Shown here piece by piece: positions 56,011-62,578 of a stretch of 64,000 nucleotides of DNA. The notes beneath the pieces were generated by a model. The model searched no databases, was not told where the DNA came from, and saw only the letters and a program-made list of their open reading frames with translations. Origin of the DNA: an uncultured Sphingomonas sp. (GTDB lineage Bacteria; Pseudomonadota; Alphaproteobacteria; Sphingomonadales; Sphingomonadaceae); assembly GCA_913775975.1 (NCBI GenBank), contig CAJYLQ010000037.1, positions 62,001 through 126,000 on the forward strand. Direction: 5' to 3'. Made by a program: the position numbers and the translations under genes. Each line of letters starts with the position of its first letter. The stretch's first letter is position 1.

Positions 56011-57591
56011 ATGCAAGCATATAACATTTACATCTTTGAAGCCGTCGCCGCTAGCGGCGTCGAATGGTACTTGGTGACCGGTGGAGAATACAGCATTTGG
56101 GTCAATAAAGAAACCGCAACCGACCCGATCAAACTACTGCGCGCCTTAGCGCGGGCGGGTATGCCAATCAGCGACAAAGAGCCAGCAAAGGCTCTTCAGG
56201 CGCGCTGGGAATTGCGCAAACCCTATAATGGCGTGCCCCCGCTCGATCGACCGGGCTCCTCAGGCAATGCTTTCGCGTGGCCCGACGGCGCTGTGGTCGT
56301 GCCCAAAGGGCATCCTGAGCCTGTGACCATTTTCCAGCCCATCAGCCATATGTTCCCCCGTCACGGTACACTGAAGGGTTGGCTGTCGACGGCGGCGACC
56401 TTGCACGACCAGCCGCTCCTGATCTTCGCGATGCTGCTCCCGTTCGCCTCAGCGCTTAAGCGCTTGATCGATCCGATCGAGGATACCCTCTTGGAAATCA
56501 TCGTGCCAACGTACGACATGCTGCCCATTCATCATGCTGTCGCATCAGTGACCGGCGGTTTGAGAGACGGCGTAGCCTATCAGGCGGTGACTTTCCTTGA
56601 GGCGCTGGGGCGCAGTCCCGAGGTCGAGGCTCATGTTGACCAACTTCTTGTTCTGAACGACGCAAGTCTTTTTTTCGCGTCCAGGGGGGCAGCGATGCGC
56701 GCAAATGATGCACGCCAGCTGCTATCGCGGCAGCTGCGAGCGGTTAGCGAGCCGCACTCGCCGTCCCGTATGATCCTGCTGGTCGACGAAACGCCCTTGG
56801 CGGGGCTTGTCGGCGAGGATAGCGACATGGGACGCCTGCTGTCGTCCGGTCGCATGCATACGTTTCGAATACCTCCGGGGCGACCCTTTGGCATATTCGA
56901 ACGCCTGCCAAAGGGTGTGCGGCACCCATACCAATGGGCGAACCAGCTCGAAAAAGAGATGAAAACGAACCGTGGCGTAGCTCATCGACGCTTCATTCGC
57001 TGCCTCGTTGAGAAGCGCGCCGATGATTCGCGCAATCTGCTAGCGATAATCGAACATCGCATGGATCTTTTCGCTTCTAAGGTTCCGCATGACTCGCGGG
57101 ATTCAGCGGTTGTAAGAACGATACGCTTCTTGGGACTTGTCTATGCCGCAGGCTATCTGGCGGAAAACTGGAGCTTACTCCCGTCCAATTGGAAGGTCGG
57201 CCCGCTGCTGAAAAGCGTATTCCAGAACTATTACGCTGCCCCTGGGCCAATTGTCCCGTTTCTTGGTGAGGTAAAGGCGCTCGTCAATCATCCTGACGCC
57301 CTGCACGTTGGGCAGGGGAAGCCGAAACTCAGCAAGAGCGCTCTCGACGCGGGATGCCTCTTCGTCGATCACGGGCGGCACGGGGTAGATGTTGTCATTC
57401 GCAAAAACTACCTTGGCAGATACATCAAGAATGGTCACCGGCGGCTGAATGATCGTGAGGTGGTTGAGTTGCTACAGCGTGACGGCCGGCACCAAACGAT
57501 TAAAAAGCGAAAGATTACCGGCAACGACACCCGCCTTTATGTTTTCCGGCTGCCAATTGACGTTTCGCCAAGCGACAACACCTCGGACTGA
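56011..57591 (+). CDS. DUF927-like protein without visible P-loop
   Basis: 526 aa. The region about 110-330 resembles the DUF927 superfamily II helicase-like domain: HGTLKGWLSTAATL, then LIFAMLLPFASALKRLI, FGIFERLPKGVRH and GVAHRRFIRCLV. However, where the family normally has GxSGxGKT the sequence is EIIVPTYDMLPIHHAVA, so no Walker A is seen. The N-terminus (MQAYNIYIFEAVAASGVEWY) and C-terminus (RLYVFRLPI) are intact. It may be a non-catalytic replication accessory protein. Family membership is by eye and moderate. Confidence 0.55.
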   Translation: MQAYNIYIFEAVAASGVEWYLVTGGEYSIWVNKETATDPIKLLRALARAGMPISDKEPAKALQARWELRKPYNGVPPLDRPGSSGNAFAWPDGAVVVPKGHPEPVTIFQPISHMFPRHGTLKGWLSTAATLHDQPLLIFAMLLPFASALKRLIDPIEDTLLEIIVPTYDMLPIHHAVASVTGGLRDGVAYQAVTFLEALGRSPEVEAHVDQLLVLNDASLFFASRGAAMRANDARQLLSRQLRAVSEPHSPSRMILLVDETPLAGLVGEDSDMGRLLSSGRMHTFRIPPGRPFGIFERLPKGVRHPYQWANQLEKEMKTNRGVAHRRFIRCLVEKRADDSRNLLAIIEHRMDLFASKVPHDSRDSAVVRTIRFLGLVYAAGYLAENWSLLPSNWKVGPLLKSVFQNYYAAPGPIVPFLGEVKALVNHPDALHVGQGKPKLSKSALDAGCLFVDHGRHGVDVVIRKNYLGRYIKNGHRRLNDREVVELLQRDGRHQTIKKRKITGNDTRLYVFRLPIDVSPSDNTSD

Positions 57592-57631
57592 GGTTCGCGC
57601 GCTACGGTCATCGTGTCGGACTGCGCGCTTA

Positions 57632-57662
57632 ATGCCGCCGCTTCAGCTTGAAGCGGCGGCAT
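57632..57662. terminator. perfect 14-bp hairpin after the DUF927-like gene
   Basis: ATGCCGCCGCTTCA, loop GCT, then TGAAGCGGCGGCAT: a perfect 14-bp stem starting 40 bp after the stop codon. No T run follows, so it may stop transcription weakly, stabilise RNA, or be a protein-binding palindrome. The surrounding 57592-58010 stretch (419 bp) contains no supportable gene; the track ORFs there look like shadows. Confidence 0.6.
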
Positions 57663-57917
57663 ACATCATCTCGGAGCCGCCAACCCAGCGCAGGTGGAGC
57701 AGTGGCCCGCAGGCGGAGTTGGGCGTATACAGCGAGCGGACATTTATGGTGGGAAGCGGCCTATCCGCTTTCGGGCGACCAATCGCAATAAGCAGCCATT
57801 TGTTAACCAGCAGGGCTAGGGGCGTGAACGGGGCGTTCCCTCGAACCGTGAGCGGACTTCTGACGTGCCCTTCTGACACTTTGAAACCGGCACGAACCCG
57901 TGCGTCAGCTGGACGGA

Positions 57918-57937
57918 TCACAACCGACCGGTTGTGA
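57918..57937. repeat. 20-bp palindrome, left copy
   Basis: TCACAACCGACCGGTTGTGA has 9-bp arms and a 2-base centre. A near-identical copy (one base different) occurs at 60020-60039. The two copies bracket the three-gene TIR cassette. They may be operators of one regulator or the ends of a mobile cassette. Confidence 0.8.
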
Positions 57938-58010
57938 CACCAGAACCCGCATTCGCCATTCGGACTGCTTTTCTACTTTTTAGAGGCGAACGCTCATTTA
58001 TTCGACCCGG

Positions 58011-58712
58011 CTAAGCTGCGACTAATTCAGCGATCTTAGTCGCGATCGCCGCCATCGACTCTTCGGAGGTGCTTAGCCCGGCCCGCGACGCAAGCAGGAG
58101 GCTGACCTTTTCGAGTTCCTCGTAGGTCGTCCCATGCACGACTGGAACAAGGCGCTCCCGCCGCAGCAGAGCCGAAAGCTCCTTGTCAGCGACACCCTCT
58201 GCCGGAAGCCGGCGTAACATCGCGGGCGTCACCAGCACGATCCCGACACGAGAGTTCACCAGGCCCTTGTCGATCGCCCGCATCATCGGCACGCCAAGGC
58301 CAAGGTCTTTCTCGCTAAACCACACCCGAACGCCGCGCGCTTCCAGCAGGTCATGGAGGTCTTTCGCTGACCCCTGACGATCATCCCAAGCGTGGCACAG
58401 GAAAACGTCTCGAAGGTCAGGCTGTGAAACGGCGAGGCTTTCGACCTCTTCTCGAACCGGTGTCAGCGCCCGTACCTCTTCGGGCGTGTACCACACCCCG
58501 GAACCTGACGGGGACCAGCGCGGCTTTGAGCTGCGCCGCCCGGTGCCTCCCGATGAAGAGGGGGACGGGGTAGGGCTATAGCCTCCGTAGCCGCTGTAAC
58601 CGCCGTAACCGCCGTATCCACCGTAGCCTCTCGACCGACCACCACAGGCAGGACAATCGGCTGCCGCTGCCGCCGAACGATGTCCCCTAGTCGGTGCAGT
58701 ACATCTGGCCAC
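58011..58712 (-). CDS. zinc-finger TIR-domain protein
   Basis: 233 aa, three regions. Residues 1-29 hold Cys4, His11, Cys20 and Cys23 (RCTAPTRGH ... DCPACGG), a small zinc finger. Residues about 29-70 are low complexity with repeated YGGYGG and Ser/Pro. Residues about 98-230 are a TIR domain: RDVFLCHAWDDRQGSAKDLH, GVRVWFSEKDLGLGVPMM and DKELSALLRR, the last with the candidate NADase glutamate. Bacterial TIR proteins degrade or convert NAD during phage defence. GTG start at 58712 behind AAAGGGGGAGG. Third gene of its cassette; no ThsA or other known TIR partner is in the window. Confidence 0.82.
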   Translation of the reverse strand: MARCTAPTRGHRSAAAAADCPACGGRSRGYGGYGGYGGYSGYGGYSPTPSPSSSGGTGRRSSKPRWSPSGSGVWYTPEEVRALTPVREEVESLAVSQPDLRDVFLCHAWDDRQGSAKDLHDLLEARGVRVWFSEKDLGLGVPMMRAIDKGLVNSRVGIVLVTPAMLRRLPAEGVADKELSALLRRERLVPVVHGTTYEELEKVSLLLASRAGLSTSEESMAAIATKIAELVAA

Positions 58713-58814
58713 GGCGACCTCCCCCTTTCTTATTGATCTAAGCCGGCACTGAGATGGTTACATAGAGTTGACCGTTCAACGCGGATTTTACATCCGATTT
58801 GGTGATTTCTATCA

Positions 58815-59513
58815 TCATCGACCGCGACGCTTTGGACGATAGCCGTTCCGTCGTCGCCGCAATCCACGCTCGAACAGCTTATCGTGGAGCAACGCAGTCA
58901 GCCTCGCCTGCCATCCGTCCGTATGCACTACCCGGTCGAAGTGGGCGTCTTGGTCTCGGAGAAGATCAAGACGCGATCGTTGCGATACCGCGCTCCAATC
59001 TTGGTAGAGTAGATAAACCGCGTTGCCGTACTTCAAGTTCTCGAACACAACCAAATCGTCAGAAAATTGAGCTCCGAAATACGATCCGAAGCCGCCTTGG
59101 CCACGGATGTACGCCTTTGGCTGAAAACCCTCGAACAATTGCACCCGCTCTCGCACGTGCTTCTTGAAATCTGGTGCATTCGCGGGGTGCGCCGATCCTA
59201 CCAGCCGCGTCACGACCTCATCAGCAGTACCCGGCGGGAATATCTGCCAATCGAGTGTGACTGTGGAGATGTACTCCTCTCTGCTAGCATTGCTCGCGAA
59301 GACGCCGGTGACCCCGGTGTTTTCTTGGAGCATATTGATCGACCAGAGTAACATCAGGTCGAACTCGGGCATCCCTCGTTCGAGCATCGGAGACAAAGCG
59401 AATTTCACCAGGACCACGTTGCCGCCGCGATCTTCAAGGACGTGCGGCTCCACCGTCATTCCCTGTGGTTCAAAGATCTGATGTTGGTAAACGTCCTTTG
59501 TCCAAGAACGCAT
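58815..59513 (-). CDS. hypothetical protein of TIR cassette
   Basis: 232 aa, cytoplasmic. No family recognised. Notable stretch YIRGQGGFGSYFGAQFSDDL, then VVFENLKYGNAVYLLYQDW and SQRSRLDLLRDQDAHFDRVV in the C-terminal half, which looks like a compact, probably ligand- or protein-binding domain, followed by a very basic tail (LRRRRNGYRPKRRGR). It lies between the 93-aa gene and the TIR gene on the same strand (gaps 57 and 102 bp). It may sense infection or be the partner of the TIR protein; this is inference. Confidence 0.75.
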   Translation of the reverse strand: MRSWTKDVYQHQIFEPQGMTVEPHVLEDRGGNVVLVKFALSPMLERGMPEFDLMLLWSINMLQENTGVTGVFASNASREEYISTVTLDWQIFPPGTADEVVTRLVGSAHPANAPDFKKHVRERVQLFEGFQPKAYIRGQGGFGSYFGAQFSDDLVVFENLKYGNAVYLLYQDWSAVSQRSRLDLLRDQDAHFDRVVHTDGWQARLTALLHDKLFERGLRRRRNGYRPKRRGR

Positions 59514-59570
59514 CGTCCACCCGTTGCGCGGGCCATTACCGAAGTTCGGTGACTCAAAGGTCCATGTCTT

Positions 59571-59852
59571 CTAAACCATCGGCCAGTCTTGGCGCTTGCG
59601 ATCCCAGCCGAAAGCGTTTCGTTCCGACCACTTGCCGGCGTCAGCAGGAGGGGAAACAGGGCCGGATGTAGCGACCTCGCCGTCCTCGATCCGCAAGCCA
59701 ACGTGAGCGTACACGCCAGCGGCGATATCGTCGCGGGACACTTTCTTTGTCGCCGCAACGGCGATCAGGTTGCCGTTGATGGCATCAAGCGAAGCTTGGA
59801 CGCTCGGCGGGACTTTCTGGTAGTTGCCCTTCCAAGGAAAACGTGACGGCAT
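59571..59852 (-). CDS. small hypothetical protein, first of TIR cassette
   Basis: 93 aa (MPSRFPWKGNYQKVPPSVQA start; SRDDIAAGVYAHVGLRIEDG; tail WSERNAFGWDRKRQDWPMV). Good ribosome site GGGAGGG and an A/T-rich upstream region support this as the head of the three-gene leftward cassette. No domain recognised; no signal peptide. The right-hand palindrome lies 168 bp upstream. Confidence 0.75.
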   Translation of the reverse strand: MPSRFPWKGNYQKVPPSVQASLDAINGNLIAVAATKKVSRDDIAAGVYAHVGLRIEDGEVATSGPVSPPADAGKWSERNAFGWDRKRQDWPMV

Positions 59853-60019
59853 TCGCTCACCCTCCCTGTCATTTTTGGGAACATATGAGTCACATCAAGT
59901 TACGTTAAGCTTCTAACTTGTCATTTATGCATCCCAATAAAAGGAATGACGAATAACATTTTTCCAGCTATATCGCTTTACTACCCCAAAGCGGACGTGC
60001 TAATCCTACCAGTTAGGTG

Positions 60020-60039
60020 TCACAACCGACCGATTGTGA
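60020..60039. repeat. 20-bp palindrome, right copy
   Basis: TCACAACCGACCGATTGTGA, one base different from the copy at 57918. Here the dyad extends outward to TGTCACAA ... TTGTGACA. It is in the 238-bp A/T-rich gap (59853-60090) between the XRE-ImmA stop and the start of the TIR cassette, where the cassette promoter must also be. Confidence 0.8.
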
Positions 60040-60090
60040 CATTAGTGCTTAGTCTAAGAGACTGAGACCAATCGTCGCAGTCCTACCTGC

Positions 60091-61248
60091 TTAGCCCATG
60101 CTGGCGGGAGGGAAGCTGCTTCGCAAGCGGATAGGAACCACCCGCTGGTCTAGGTAGCCCTCAGTCAGCCCAGCTATTCCTTCGACATCGCGGAGGTTCA
60201 ATCCCAAGGACGCCTCGATCTGCGCGCGCGTGTACACGCCGTGTTCGACAAGCATGCGGAGTCCCTCGGCTAACACCGTCGGCCGATTAACCGGAAACGC
60301 ATCGTCCAGTGGCTCGACCTTGCGGATGCGCTGACTGTTCATTTGACGGAATAAATACGAGAACTGGTTTTCCGAGAGGATGCCAAGATCCCGGCTACGA
60401 TAGGCCATCGATGCGATCGACACTCCCCAACGCGCCTTGAGCGTTTTGAAGTAGGCGATCGAGCTGCCGAGCACCTCCCGGCTGAAGGTTTCCCGCGGCA
60501 GCAGAAACGCGCTGGCGAAGCGGTTAGCCTGCTTCTCGATCATGTCGAGGTTCGAGCTACTCACCTCAACGTCCGGATGAAGGATGAGATGGGCGAGCTC
60601 GTGTGCGAGATTGAACAAGTCGCGTGGACCGCCAGTGACCTCCTCCGACAAGAGCACGATCGGGCGTCCTCCGATCCAGCAACTGACCGCGTCCATGTCC
60701 TGGCATCGCACTGGCTCACGGACCAACAAGATGCCATTCGCCTCCATGTTCGCGGCAAGATTACGGATCGGACCGCGGCCTAGACCCCAGTGGTCTCGCA
60801 ACCGCTCGGCGGCGCACTCAATGTCGTCATTATCGCCGCGCTCCGCCTCGAACTCGAAGCTGGGGAAATTCACCGTAGGCAAGTCGATGAAGCGCTCCAA
60901 CAGCGTGCCGATATCGCCCGCCCACTGCATCCGGCGAACAATGCGCCGACGGTGATGCTGCTCCATGCGTTTCAGGCTGCGGAAGAACGGCGCCCGCGGC
61001 TCGCCTGCCCGTGGCGGCGTGCAGGTAAAAAACGAGATCGGCTGTCCCGTCTCCGCGATAATCTTACTCATCGTTTCACCGCTGGGCGACGCTTGGCCGG
61101 TCTCGAACTGCGCCACCGCTTGCCGGGTAACGCCGATCGCGTCGGCAAACGCCTCGCCGGAAAACCCGCGAGCCTCACGCGCCTCTCTAATTCGTTCTGG
61201 AATCGGCTTAGCTCCGGCCGAGGCCGGAGCGGTACGATCGGTGTCCAT
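60091..61248 (-). CDS. XRE-family HTH plus ImmA/IrrE metallopeptidase
   Basis: 385 aa. Residues 15-75 are an XRE helix-turn-helix (IREAREARGFSGEAFADAIG, VTRQAVAQFETGQASPS). The zinc peptidase motif HELAHLILHP near residue 210, with a later Glu in EKQANRFASAFLLP, marks an ImmA/IrrE domain. Such fused proteins act as self-cleaving or partner-cleaving regulators of mobile elements and toxin-like genes. It starts 14 bp after the 222-aa partner gene on the same strand and is the nearest regulator of the TIR cassette. Target unknown. Confidence 0.9.
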   Translation of the reverse strand: MDTDRTAPASAGAKPIPERIREAREARGFSGEAFADAIGVTRQAVAQFETGQASPSGETMSKIIAETGQPISFFTCTPPRAGEPRAPFFRSLKRMEQHHRRRIVRRMQWAGDIGTLLERFIDLPTVNFPSFEFEAERGDNDDIECAAERLRDHWGLGRGPIRNLAANMEANGILLVREPVRCQDMDAVSCWIGGRPIVLLSEEVTGGPRDLFNLAHELAHLILHPDVEVSSSNLDMIEKQANRFASAFLLPRETFSREVLGSSIAYFKTLKARWGVSIASMAYRSRDLGILSENQFSYLFRQMNSQRIRKVEPLDDAFPVNRPTVLAEGLRMLVEHGVYTRAQIEASLGLNLRDVEGIAGLTEGYLDQRVVPIRLRSSFPPASMG

Positions 61249-61262
61249 ATCGCTACCTGTAA

Positions 61263-61931
61263 TCAGGCTTTGTGGTCGAAATTCGACTCGTCAGTGTCCT
61301 TGCGCAGCGCCTCCTCGATATGATCACGAAAGCGGAGCACAACCGCCGGGGCGGTCGCCTCTGGCACCACCTCTACAAGGGGACCGAGGCGGCTCAGTAC
61401 GTTAGTCCGGGCGAGCCAGCTATTGCGGCCCGCCTCCGGCATTCCCCAGCAAAGGTGCGAGAGGTCGTGACCGCTCGCCCCAAACGTCAGCCACGCATAC
61501 AACTCAGGCTGAGCGGAAGGATGCAGCGGCACTACGACAGGATCGGTCTCGAATAGTTCAAGTTGATTGCTCAGGCGTTGATCCTGACGGGTCGGGGTCT
61601 CCTCGGGAAACGCAACAGCTCCGTCTGTCCGGCAGATATGGGCGCGGAATCGTCCCGATCGCACCTCAACCCAATGACCTCCGCCAAGCGGCATCCTCGT
61701 CATCTCGGATGCGAAAGGCAGATCGCCGGTTTTACAACTCTCATGCACGCTGAACAAAATCGCTGCTCGTCGAATGTGCCCCCTGATGTCCCCCCCGATC
61801 AGGGATTTTAGGAAGAGCTCATTATCCATCACGTCGCCGGCCAAACGGATCGCTTGGGACACCGAGCGCATCAACATCAGGTCAGTGTCAGCCGGGAACG
61901 CCTCGTCTAGCAGCTCCTGATACGATTCCAT
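61263..61931 (-). CDS. hypothetical partner of XRE-ImmA with clamp-like motif
   Basis: 222 aa from MESYQELL at 61931. No family recognised. Features: DIRGHIRRAAILFSVHESCK early, a QLELF pentapeptide at residues 123-127 (match to the beta-clamp binding consensus QL[S/D]LF), and an end rich in acidic residues. Soluble, no signal. It is upstream of and 14 bp from the XRE-ImmA gene, a typical spacing for toxin-regulator pairs, so it may be the controlled effector. This is inferred from arrangement only. Confidence 0.72.
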   Translation of the reverse strand: MESYQELLDEAFPADTDLMLMRSVSQAIRLAGDVMDNELFLKSLIGGDIRGHIRRAAILFSVHESCKTGDLPFASEMTRMPLGGGHWVEVRSGRFRAHICRTDGAVAFPEETPTRQDQRLSNQLELFETDPVVVPLHPSAQPELYAWLTFGASGHDLSHLCWGMPEAGRNSWLARTNVLSRLGPLVEVVPEATAPAVVLRFRDHIEEALRKDTDESNFDHKA

Positions 61932-62071
61932 CGTGCACATCCATTCCGATCACGGCAAGCATATTCCCGGGTTTTTCATTCCGCGTCAAGTGGGGCGTCA
62001 AAGACAGCTCACCCTCTCTCAACCGACGGGATCGGCGATCGCCGCGTGTGGCAACGAAATCCGCATCGATC

Positions 62072-62578
62072 TCAGATTAACGCGCTTGGATGGATCTCAA
62101 CGTATCCGGTAGCCGATTTAGCGACGCTCTTGCGGAAGGATGCGACTGCACCTGCACGAACTGCATCGTCGTCTATGATGCAAGCAGTCATCCCGGAAGT
62201 TAACGTCGCACTAAACCACTGGTTCAGCGACTCGCCTGCACAAATGCGCTCCACAGGCAGCTTTCTAATCATAGCGCATTCAATATAATTGACTGACCTT
62301 TCATAGAAGTAAGACATTAAAAAGCGGTGGTCAAAGCGCGGCTTCGGAAATACCGGTACGCCGCGCAAGTCAATGATCGTGGTCACCGCATTCATTATGA
62401 CGGAACGAATGAACCTGTCTTGATCCAGTACGGCAATATCGAGGTACGAAATCGTTGGTATTGAAGTATATGCATGATCGAACAATTCTAATTGTTCAGG
62501 CTCGCTGAGAAACGATTTCCCCTCCCTTTGGGCCAAGCGCCATCCGAGAGGAAGATGATGTACGTTACTGTCACGCAT
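62072..62578 (-). CDS. hypothetical protein overlapping the deaminase gene
   Basis: 168 aa from ATG 62578, which overlaps the deaminase stop by 8 bp, so the two are translated together. No family recognised. It carries QLELF at residues 29-33 (EPEQLELFDHA), the same clamp-like pentapeptide as the gene at 61263. Later segments include TIIDLRGVPVFPKPRFDHRF. Lower-GC codons than the core genome. It is probably an accessory or specificity factor of the deaminase system. Confidence 0.72.
   Translation of the reverse strand: MRDSNVHHLPLGWRLAQREGKSFLSEPEQLELFDHAYTSIPTISYLDIAVLDQDRFIRSVIMNAVTTIIDLRGVPVFPKPRFDHRFLMSYFYERSVNYIECAMIRKLPVERICAGESLNQWFSATLTSGMTACIIDDDAVRAGAVASFRKSVAKSATGYVEIHPSALI

Noticed and set aside
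57643-57921. 92-aa minus-strand ORF next to the left palindrome
   Set aside because: No family, no ribosome site, and it runs through the perfect hairpin; more likely a chance frame in an intergenic region.
58011-59852. Classical Thoeris system
   Set aside because: A TIR protein alone is not enough; no ThsA-type NADase (Sir2/SLOG) gene is present next to it or elsewhere in the window.
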